Positions 1 through 4,690 of a stretch of DNA of 5,912 nt are shown here, one piece after another. The notes below the pieces were generated by a model. The model was not told the DNA's origin and did no database searches. It saw only the letters and a list, made by a program, of their open reading frames with translations. The position numbers and the translations under genes were made by a program. Positions within the stretch are counted from its first letter, which is position 1, and each line of letters starts with the position of its first letter. The DNA comes from an uncultured Ruminococcus sp. (GTDB taxonomy: Bacteria > Bacillota > Clostridia > Oscillospirales > Ruminococcaceae): assembly GCA_946183385.1 (NCBI GenBank), contig CAMHBN010000131.1:1-5912 (forward strand). Reading direction: 5' to 3'.

Positions 1-549
1 CTTGTGCGCCTGCGAGAGTGCGTACTGGCGGGGGCTGTTGAACTCGAAGGGCTTGTCGTCGCCCTCATATACGGCGATAGCCTTCTTGCCTGCTCCGCTG
101 TAGCCCGAGGTCGCATAAGCGAAAACGGGATAATCGGCGGGGATAATGCCGTTCGCAACGAGCGGGTAAACTATCGAATTGAAGCCGCTTGCGTAGCAGC
201 CGGGGACTGCAACTCTGTTCGACTTCACTATCTTCTCGCGGTGCTCAGCCGACAGCTCGGGGAAGCCGTAAGCCCAGTCGGGATTCGTCCTGTGAGCCGT
301 AGAGGCGTCGATCACGCGGACATGGTCGTTGTCCTTGTCGATGAAGGACACAGCCTCGCGCGAGGCGTCGTCGGGCAGGCAGAGGAAGACGTAGTCCGCG
401 CTGTTGATGAGGCGGGCGCGCTCGGCGCTGTCCTTTCTGAGCTCCTCGCTAATCTTCACTATCTCGATGTCGTTTCTGCCCTCGAATCTCTCTAAAATTT
501 TAAGACCCGTGGTGCCCTCCTGACCGTCTATATAAACCTTGACTGACAT
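1..549 (-). CDS. argC: N-acetyl-gamma-glutamyl-phosphate reductase ArgC, type-2-like, 3' end cut by window edge
   Basis: This enzyme reduces N-acetylglutamyl-5-phosphate to N-acetylglutamate semialdehyde with NADPH, the third step of ornithine/arginine synthesis in the cytoplasm. I translated 183 codons from the ATG at 549-547 to the window edge with no stop. Residues 4-16 form the first beta strand and nucleotide loop, with glycines at 9, 12 and 15 (GQEGTTGL). The catalytic cysteine is Cys118 in VPGCYASGF, and SGYSGAGKKA follows near 149-158. The early GTTGL loop and compact N-terminal half resemble the short (about 310 residue) AGPR type 2 rather than the longer type 1, so roughly 130 residues should lie outside the window. 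The start is set by an AGGAGG eight bases upstream of the ATG. It lies 23 bases after the small membrane gene and two genes after argH, so it is probably part of the same arginine transcript. The family is very sure; the subtype is fairly sure. Confidence 0.95.
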   Translation of the reverse strand, partial: MSVKVYIDGQEGTTGLKILERFEGRNDIEIVKISEELRKDSAERARLINSADYVFLCLPDDASREAVSFIDKDNDHVRVIDASTAHRTNPDWAYGFPELSAEHREKIVKSNRVAVPGCYASGFNSIVYPLVANGIIPADYPVFAYATSGYSGAGKKAIAVYEGDDKPFEFNSPRQYALSQAHK

Positions 550-572
550 ATCAGTTTCCTCCTGTATGAAAT

Positions 573-836
573 CTATTCCGCATTATTCTTCCGCTTGTTC
601 ACCTTTCGCTCGTACTTCGCACGCTTGGGGTCGATTTTTTCGGGCTCGGATTCGTCCTCCATGAGCGAATGTACCACGCTCACTGTCAGCGTGACTACCA
701 CTATCCCCGCGAACCACGCGATGTGTCCCCACCTGGGAACGCCTATCCACAGTCCCATCACGACCTCGCCCGCGACCCACAGCACTCCCATGAGGAGGGT
801 GAGTCCGAACGTGAAAATCAAGTCCTTTTTCTTCAT
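573..836 (-). CDS. Small two-helix membrane protein of unknown function, in the arg cluster
   Basis: I do not recognise a family for this 87-residue protein. It begins MKKKD and has one hydrophobic segment at about residues 6-32, rich in Leu, Val, Trp and Gly. A short loop (VPRWGH) follows, then a second segment at about 38-57 (AWFAGIVVVTLTVSVV). The tail of about 28 residues is strongly charged: first acidic (MEDESEPE), then basic (KRAKYERKVNKRKN). The Lys-rich start and basic tail suggest that both ends face the cytoplasm. Its ATG lies three bases after the argH stop (TAAGCTATG). The only upstream Shine-Dalgarno-like motif is GGAG, 12 bases away inside argH, so translation probably depends on coupling to argH. 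argC follows 23 bases later with its own strong ribosome site. A real gene is favoured by the tight packing, the plausible membrane topology and the lack of a better reading in the other frames. Its function is unknown; a role tied to arginine metabolism would only be guilt by association. Confidence 0.8.
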   Translation of the reverse strand: MKKKDLIFTFGLTLLMGVLWVAGEVVMGLWIGVPRWGHIAWFAGIVVVTLTVSVVHSLMEDESEPEKIDPKRAKYERKVNKRKNNAE

Positions 837-839
837 AGC

Positions 840-2225
840 TTAGCCGAGCTCCGCAAGTCTCTGCTCCGCGAGAGCTATCTGCTTGGTTACCTCCTCGGGA
901 GAGGGACCGCCCTCGGACTTTCTCTCGCGCACGCAGGTGTCAAGGCTAATCGCCTCGTATACGTCCTCGGCGAAGAGGTCGGTCATCGCCTTGTAGCTTT
1001 CAAGCGGCAGAGTTTCGAGCGTTACGCCCTTCTCGATGCACTGAGCAACAAGAGTACCCGTGATCTTGTACGCGTCGCGGAAGGGCATACCCTTCTTGAC
1101 GAGGTAGTCAGCGCAGTCCGTGGCGTTGATGAAGCCGCGTGCGGCGGCGTTTCTCATATTGTCCTTGAGCACGCGCATTGTCGCGAGCATGGGAGTGAAG
1201 GTCTTGACGCAGAGCTTCACGTTGTCCACCGCGTCGAAGATAGCCTCCTTGTCCTCCTGCATATCCTTGTTGTACGCAAGCGGCAGGCCCTTCATCATCG
1301 TGAGCAGTGTCACGAGGTCGCCGTTTACTCTGCCTGTCTTGCCGCGGATAAGCTCCGTGACGTCGGGATTTTTCTTCTGCGGCATTATGGACGAGCCCGT
1401 CGCGAACGCGTCGTCGAGCTCGACGAATTTGAACTCCCACGAGCACCAGAGAATTATCTCCTCGGAGAAGCGCGAGAGGTGGGTCATCAGAAGTGAGAGT
1501 GCACAGCAGAGCTCAACGCAGTAGTCGCGGTCGGAGACGCCGTCAAGGCTGTTCGGCATGGGAGCCGTAAATCCGAGCAGGTCAGAGGTCTGCTGGCGGT
1601 TGGTCTTGTATGTCGTGCCCGCGAGAGCTCCGCTTCCGAGCGGACAGTAGTTCATACGCTTGTTCACGTCCTGTATGCGCTCGATGTCGCGCATTAACAT
1701 CCACACATAAGCCATAAGGTGGTGCGCAAGGGTTATCGGCTGGGCGCGCTGGAGGTGGGTATAGCCCGGCATTATCGTCTCGATGTGCTCCTTTGCGAGC
1801 TTGATGAGCGTCTCTGCGAGCTCGCGTACCATAGCCTGTATCTCCGCTATCTCGTCGCGGAGGTAGAGGCGCAGGTCAACTGCGACCTGATCGTTTCGCG
1901 AGCGCGAGGTGTGCAGTCTCTTTCCGACGTCGCCGAGCCTCTTCGTGAGCTCCGCCTCGACGAACATATGGATATCCTCGGCGTTGGGGTCGAGCTCGAG
2001 AGCTCCGCTGTCGATGTCAGCAAGAATGCCTTTCAGACCCTCGATAATGGTGAGGCTGTCCTCCTTGGTGATTATGCCGCAGTCGCCGAGCATGGTAGCG
2101 TGGGCGATACTGCCCTGTATATCGTGACGGTACATACGTCCGTCAAAGGCGATGGAAGAATTGAACGCGTTAACTCCCGCGTCAACCTGCTTGGAAAATC
2201 TTCCTGCCCACATCATATTTGCCAT
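840..2225 (-). CDS. argH: Argininosuccinate lyase ArgH
   Basis: ArgH splits argininosuccinate into arginine and fumarate, the final step of arginine synthesis. It works as a cytoplasmic homotetramer of the fumarase/aspartase superfamily. The 461 residues match the usual family length. The N-terminus has the characteristic WAGRF (6-10). The three superfamily signature regions are present: HTSRSRNDQ at 105-113, GYTHLQRAQP at 154-163 with the conserved Thr156-His157, and the mobile catalytic loop GSSIMPQKKNPD at 277-288, which carries the paired serines 278-279 that include the catalytic base. The C-terminal domain ends with the typical GGPSPEEV motif. The start ATG has AAGGAG seven bases upstream. 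The gene follows the deaminase after a 96-base gap holding repeat hairpins, and its stop is three bases from the next ATG. I see no convincing sigma-A promoter in that gap, so it is probably transcribed from upstream. No defect is visible. Confidence 0.98.
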   Translation of the reverse strand: MANMMWAGRFSKQVDAGVNAFNSSIAFDGRMYRHDIQGSIAHATMLGDCGIITKEDSLTIIEGLKGILADIDSGALELDPNAEDIHMFVEAELTKRLGDVGKRLHTSRSRNDQVAVDLRLYLRDEIAEIQAMVRELAETLIKLAKEHIETIMPGYTHLQRAQPITLAHHLMAYVWMLMRDIERIQDVNKRMNYCPLGSGALAGTTYKTNRQQTSDLLGFTAPMPNSLDGVSDRDYCVELCCALSLLMTHLSRFSEEIILWCSWEFKFVELDDAFATGSSIMPQKKNPDVTELIRGKTGRVNGDLVTLLTMMKGLPLAYNKDMQEDKEAIFDAVDNVKLCVKTFTPMLATMRVLKDNMRNAAARGFINATDCADYLVKKGMPFRDAYKITGTLVAQCIEKGVTLETLPLESYKAMTDLFAEDVYEAISLDTCVRERKSEGGPSPEEVTKQIALAEQRLAELG

Positions 2226-2260
2226 ATTTATTCTCCTTAACGTTTGATGAAACCTTTTAT

Positions 2261-2318
2261 CGGCGGGCGGATAAGATCCGCCCCTACAGTAAATAGAGCG
2301 GAACTCGCCCCTACACAG
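2261..2318 (-). repeat. Tandem GTAGGGGCG-type intergenic repeat with hairpin
   Basis: The gap between the deaminase and argH contains two direct copies of CGCCCCTACA (plus strand, 2279-2288 and 2306-2315) spaced 27 bases apart. On the minus strand these read TGTAGGGGCG. The argH-proximal copy is part of an eight-pair hairpin, GGGCGGAT at 2265-2272 with ATCCGCCC at 2276-2283 and a three-base loop. The other copy has only a weak, imperfect stem. No T-run follows on either strand, so it is not a clean rho-independent terminator. From memory, GTAGGGGCG...CGCCC hairpins recur between genes in Ruminococcus-like genomes; that recollection is not tested here. It may be a small dispersed element, or an RNA processing or stability site between the two genes. 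Confidence 0.65.
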
Positions 2319-2321
2319 TTA

Positions 2322-2765
2322 TCAATAATTCTTCTTATTTTTCAACGCCGCATACTCCGCGAACACCTTCAGGCACTCCTCGCGGTCGAGCTCCTCGGAG
2401 ATATCCTCGGGAGCTTCGTAGAACTGCTTGTCGCGGAAGCCTATGCTGTCGGTATCGGCGATATTGCAGCCGTAGTACACCTTCGCTATATTCGCCCACA
2501 TTATCGCGCCCGCGCACATCGGACACGGCTCCGCTGTGGTGTAGAGCTCACACCCGCTGAGGTCGTATCTGCCGAGCTTTTTGCAGGCGTCGCGTATAGC
2601 CATTACCTCGCCGTGGCAGGTCGGGTCCTTGCGCTTCACGACCTCGTTGTGTCCCTGTCCGACGACCTTGCCGTCCCTGACGATGACGCACCCAAAGGGT
2701 CCGCCGTGACCCGCGCGTATACCCTCGCGAGCCTCGTCAACGGCTATCTTCATAAACTTATCCAT
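2322..2765 (-). CDS. CDD-fold nucleoside deaminase, guanine deaminase-like
   Basis: This 147-residue protein is a zinc-dependent deaminase of the cytidine/deoxycytidylate deaminase fold. The zinc site is visible as His51 and the proton-shuttle Glu53 in CHGEVMAI, and Cys81 and Cys84 in AEPCPMCAGA. The substrate-loop GGPFGCVIV is at 21-29. Overall layout, the DPTCHGE stretch, the IGFRDK region and the lysine-rich NKKNY end resemble Bacillus-type guanine deaminase (guanine to xanthine plus ammonia) more than the tRNA adenosine deaminase TadA. Substrate cannot be settled from sequence alone, so I give no symbol. The motif is HGE rather than the commoner HAE; I recall clostridial relatives with this variant, so it need not mean loss of activity. 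The start at 2765 has only a weak AGGTG nearby; a second Met lies four codons in, but homologues usually begin near the first. It sits between argG and argH with hairpins on both sides, so it may be transcribed partly on its own. Confidence 0.9.
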   Translation of the reverse strand: MDKFMKIAVDEAREGIRAGHGGPFGCVIVRDGKVVGQGHNEVVKRKDPTCHGEVMAIRDACKKLGRYDLSGCELYTTAEPCPMCAGAIMWANIAKVYYGCNIADTDSIGFRDKQFYEAPEDISEELDREECLKVFAEYAALKNKKNY

Positions 2766-2781
2766 ACCGCACCTGCTCAGT

Positions 2782-2819
2782 AAAAAATCATAACAGGCAG
2801 GAGGTTCGCCCCTGCCTGT
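2782..2819 (-). terminator. Probable rho-independent terminator after argG
   Basis: On the minus strand, 25 bases after the argG stop, a nine-pair perfect stem (ACAGGCAGG with CCTGCCTGT, 2811-2819 and 2793-2801) closes a nine-base loop. A run of six T residues (2787-2782) follows after five intervening bases (TATGA). The stem is strong, but the T-run is displaced from it, so termination may be partial. Partial termination would allow argG to be made in excess of the downstream argH and argC. The loop side contains AGGGGCGAACC, similar to the repeat found before argH. Confidence 0.6.
2787..2795 (-). promoter_or_regulatory. Possible extended -10 promoter for the deaminase gene
   Basis: The minus strand reads TGTTATGAT here, matching the extended -10 pattern TGnTATAAT with one mismatch in the hexamer. 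It lies 21 bases before the deaminase ATG and overlaps the tail of the argG terminator. I see no recognisable -35 box at the right distance, because that position falls inside the hairpin. The implied leader would be very short, roughly 15 bases. This is weak evidence and the motif could arise by chance. Confidence 0.3.
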
Positions 2820-2828
2820 ATTTATCGT

Positions 2829-2844
2829 ATAGGACTGCTCCTAT
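2829..2844 (-). other. Small hairpin overlapping the argG stop codon
   Basis: A six-pair stem (ATAGGA at 2829-2834 with TCCTAT at 2839-2844, four-base loop) overlaps the first base read of the argG stop region and precedes the larger terminator hairpin. It may help define the 3' end of argG mRNA. It is short and could be chance. Confidence 0.3.
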
Positions 2845-4076
2845 TACTTGTTGTTTCTCTTCTTGTCGAGCTGAGCCTTCACCTTTATCGGGAGACCGAA
2901 GAGGTTGATGAAGCCGGCAGCGTCAGCCTGATTGTAGACCTCGTCCTCGTCGAAGGTAGCAACTTCCTCATCATAAAGAGTATAGGGAGAAGTTACGCCT
3001 GCGTTGATGATGTTGCCCTTGTAGAGCTTGAGCTTTACATCGCCTGTAACATTCTCCTGCGTCTTGCTAACAAAAGCGCTGAGAGCCTCGCGGAGAGGTG
3101 TGAACCACTGACCGTTGTATACGATATCGGCGAACTTGATGCCGAGATACTGCTTGATACGGGCTGTCTCCTTGTCGAGGGTAATTGTCTCGAGGACTTC
3201 GTGAGCGTGATAGAGGATAGCACCGCCGGGAGTCTCGTAAACGCCTCTTGACTTCATACCAACGAGACGGTTCTCAACGAGGTCAGCAAGACCGATACCG
3301 TTCTCGCCGCCGAGCTTGTTGAGTGCGCCTACCATTTCAACGCCGTTGAGCTTCTTGCCGTCGAGCATTGTGGGCACGCCCTTCTCGAAGTGGATAGTGA
3401 TGTATGTGGGCTTGTCGGGAGCGTCAATGGGAGAAACGCCCATTTCGAGGAAGCCCTTCTTCTCGTACTGGGGCTCGTTTGCGGGGTTCTCAAGGTCGAG
3501 ACCCTCGTGCGAGAGGTGCCAGATGTTCTTGTCCTTGGAGTAGTTTGTCTCGCGGCTGATCTTGAGCGGGATATTGTGAGCCTCGGCGTAGTCTATTTCC
3601 TGATCACGCGACTTGATGTCCCATTCTCTCCACGGAGCGATGATGGTCATCTCGGGAGCGAAAGCCTTTATAGCAAGCTCGAAGCGAACCTGATCGTTGC
3701 CCTTGCCTGTGCAGCCGTGGCAGATAGCGTCAGCGCCCTCGGCGAGAGCTATCTCAGCTATTCTCTTGGCAATGATGGGACGAGCGAAAGAGGTACCGAG
3801 CATATATCTGTTCTCATAGATAGCGCCTGCCTGAACAGTGGGATAAACGTAGTCCTGAATGAACTCCTCCTTGAGGTCGGCGATGATGAGCTTGGAAGCA
3901 CCTGTCTTGATAGCCTTCTCCTCAAGTCCGTCGAGCTCAGTGCCCTGTCCGACGTCGCCCGAAACAGCGATTATCTCGGGGTTGTTGTAGTTTTCCTTGA
4001 GCCACGGGATGATGATGGATGTGTCAAGACCGCCCGAATAAGCCAGAACTACCTTTTTAACTTCTTTTTTAGCCAT
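2844..4076 (-). CDS. argG: Argininosuccinate synthase ArgG
   Basis: ArgG joins citrulline and aspartate using ATP (released as AMP and pyrophosphate) to form argininosuccinate, the step before ArgH. It acts in the cytoplasm and the family is usually tetrameric. The 410 residues fit the family length of about 400. The N-terminal ATP pyrophosphatase P-loop is AYSGGLDTS at 12-20. [14 protein letters not shown] (87-100) and [14 protein letters not shown] (120-133) are the citrulline/aspartate and nucleotide signature regions. The start ATG is preceded by AGGAGG eight bases away. A strong promoter, a leader hairpin and ARG-box-like sites lie upstream, so this gene appears to be the regulated head of the arginine cluster. 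The twelve Arg codons I read are only AGA, CGT and CGC, with GCT, GGT and TCT also frequent in the stretch I checked. hydF nearby begins with AGG, CGG and CGA. This looks like codon bias for high expression rather than foreign origin. Confidence 0.98.
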   Translation of the reverse strand: MAKKEVKKVVLAYSGGLDTSIIIPWLKENYNNPEIIAVSGDVGQGTELDGLEEKAIKTGASKLIIADLKEEFIQDYVYPTVQAGAIYENRYMLGTSFARPIIAKRIAEIALAEGADAICHGCTGKGNDQVRFELAIKAFAPEMTIIAPWREWDIKSRDQEIDYAEAHNIPLKISRETNYSKDKNIWHLSHEGLDLENPANEPQYEKKGFLEMGVSPIDAPDKPTYITIHFEKGVPTMLDGKKLNGVEMVGALNKLGGENGIGLADLVENRLVGMKSRGVYETPGGAILYHAHEVLETITLDKETARIKQYLGIKFADIVYNGQWFTPLREALSAFVSKTQENVTGDVKLKLYKGNIINAGVTSPYTLYDEEVATFDEDEVYNQADAAGFINLFGLPIKVKAQLDKKRNNK

Positions 4077-4084
4077 GATAAATA

Positions 4085-4090
4085 CCTCCT
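4085..4090 (-). promoter_or_regulatory. Ribosome binding site of argG
   Basis: A full AGGAGG on the minus strand lies eight bases before the argG ATG and ten bases after the leader hairpin. It confirms the chosen start. Confidence 0.85.
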
Positions 4091-4100
4091 GAAATTCAAA

Positions 4101-4115
4101 ACGCCGTTTCGGCGT
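4101..4115 (-). other. Leader hairpin in the argG 5' untranslated region
   Basis: ACGCCG (4101-4106) and CGGCGT (4110-4115) form a perfect six-pair stem with a three-base loop. On the minus strand, T-rich sequence flanks it on both sides (TTTTT before; four Ts from the last stem base onward). It would begin about 13 bases after the predicted transcription start. It is too small for a strong terminator, and I see no competing antiterminator arm. It more likely stabilises the 5' end of the mRNA, although weak attenuation is possible. Confidence 0.45.
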
Positions 4116-4126
4116 GAAAAATCGTG

Positions 4127-4139
4127 ATAATACTATTAT
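4127..4139. promoter_or_regulatory. Perfect 13-base palindrome over the argG -10 box, possible operator
   Basis: ATAATA, one central C, then TATTAT make an exact inverted repeat that overlaps five of the six -10 bases and extends to the predicted start point. A repressor bound here would block the promoter. It does not fit the ARG-box pattern well, and AT-rich -10 regions give such palindromes by chance, so the operator reading is tentative. Confidence 0.35.
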
Positions 4140-4162
4140 ACACCGCTATTTTCCGTTGTCAA
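4135..4162 (-). promoter_or_regulatory. Strong sigma-A promoter of argG
   Basis: The minus strand has TTGACA (4162-4157), a 16-base spacer, and TATAAT (4140-4135). Both hexamers match the housekeeping consensus exactly. Transcription should start near 4127-4129, giving a leader of about 50 bases before argG. This is the only convincing promoter in the window and probably drives argG and, by read-through, the downstream arg genes. Confidence 0.85.
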
Positions 4163-4169
4163 CCCCTTT

Positions 4170-4183
4170 TGCATAAATATTCA
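4170..4183. promoter_or_regulatory. ARG-box-like site 1, putative ArgR/AhrC operator
   Basis: TGCATAAATATTCA matches the known ARG-box core pattern TGAAT-(4 A/T)-ATTCA at nine of ten fixed positions. It lies seven bases upstream of the argG -35 box, centred near -49. Location in front of an arginine gene supports the reading. No regulator gene is in the window, so binding is inferred. Confidence 0.5.
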
Positions 4184-4241
4184 TTTTCTTTAGAAATATT
4201 CTCTGTGTATCGTATATTTATCCATCTTATCCATTCCGGAA

Positions 4242-4255
4242 TGCATATTTATGCG
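4242..4255. promoter_or_regulatory. ARG-box-like site 2, putative weaker ArgR operator
   Basis: TGCATATTTATGCG shares the TGCAT start and spacing of site 1 and is nearly self-complementary, but has three mismatches to the ARG-box core. It starts 72 bases further from the promoter than site 1, close to a whole number of helical turns (about seven). ArgR-type hexamers often bind paired sites by looping. It sits immediately after the terminator of the preceding operon. Confidence 0.3.
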
Positions 4256-4289
4256 AAAAATAAAGAGGGGCAGCTCTCGTGAACCGCCC
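4256..4289 (-). terminator. Rho-independent terminator of the hydF operon
   Basis: Eight bases after the DUF2809 gene stop, the minus strand forms a nine-pair stem (GGGCGGTTC with GAGCTGCCC, including two G-U pairs) with a four-base ACGA loop. The T-rich tail CTCTTTATTTTT follows. This is a standard terminator and separates the hydF pair from the argG transcript. Confidence 0.8.
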
Positions 4290-4297
4290 TGAATTAT

Positions 4298-4690
4298 TTA
4301 TTCCTGTTCCTTTTTCCTGCTGACCAGCCCGTACACAAACACTCCCGCGCAGGCAATAGCCGTGCCCGCGGCATAGCAGAGCAGGTCCTCCGCCGCGAAG
4401 CTCGTCCCGATGAGAGTGCGCAGGAAGTGATTCTCAATGCCGAACCTGTCCGCGAAGCCCCACAGCTGTACGAACTCGACCGCAAATGCGAACGCGAGCA
4501 GGCACAGGTTCACGATATAGTGGTTGTTCTTACCGCCGAGCACCGCCTGCACAAGGCAGTACAGCACCCACATCACGATGATATCCCCGCCGTAATTGCG
4601 GATAAAATTGCCGTGCTGGGTCAGCGCGATGACGACCTCCACGCCCACGAGCACCACGAATATTATTATGTAAGGAAGCCGCCTTTTCAT
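4298..4690 (-). CDS. DUF2809-type four-helix membrane protein
   Basis: This 130-residue integral membrane protein has four hydrophobic segments at about 5-22, 35-51, 58-78 and 103-123, with a basic start (MKRRL) and a charged end (RKKEQE). The patterns YGGDIIVMWVLYC, FAFAVEFVQLW and the DLLCYAAG stretch in the last helix fit my recollection of the DUF2809 family, whose function is not known. I chose the ATG at 4690, not a longer open frame that continues upstream. The ATG overlaps the hydF stop as ATGA, has AAAGGAG eight bases before it, and begins exactly at the first helix, whereas the extension is an Arg-rich frame inside hydF. Translation is probably coupled to hydF. A link to hydrogenase maturation is only suggested by this arrangement; DUF2809 genes occur in many unrelated settings. 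Confidence 0.85.
   Translation of the reverse strand: MKRRLPYIIIFVVLVGVEVVIALTQHGNFIRNYGGDIIVMWVLYCLVQAVLGGKNNHYIVNLCLLAFAFAVEFVQLWGFADRFGIENHFLRTLIGTSFAAEDLLCYAAGTAIACAGVFVYGLVSRKKEQE

Noticed and set aside
4..495. Plus-strand open frame of 163 codons at the left edge
   Set aside because: It is antisense to argC, whose minus-strand translation is continuous and carries the catalytic VPGCYA motif; the plus-strand frame has no recognisable motif.
669..1496. Plus-strand open frame of 275 codons
   Set aside because: It runs antisense to the small membrane gene and argH. It is long because GC-rich codons on the coding strand leave few stops on the other strand; its product has no domain features.
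2261..2318. CRISPR-like short tandem repeats
   Set aside because: Only two ten-base copies are present, the spacing is not followed by further units, and one copy is part of a hairpin; no cas genes are near.
2244..2783. Plus-strand open frame of 179 codons across the deaminase
   Set aside because: It is antisense to a deaminase with an intact zinc site and extends through the repeat hairpin; there is no supporting motif.
3390..4127. Plus-strand open frame of 245 codons antisense to argG
   Set aside because: It overlaps argG, its leader and its promoter and shows no family resemblance; argG on the other strand is unambiguous.
4077..4297. Riboswitch or small RNA in the argG upstream gap
   Set aside because: The leader is only about 50 bases with one small hairpin, too short for a known aptamer, and the rest is explained by promoter, operator-like sites and the preceding terminator.
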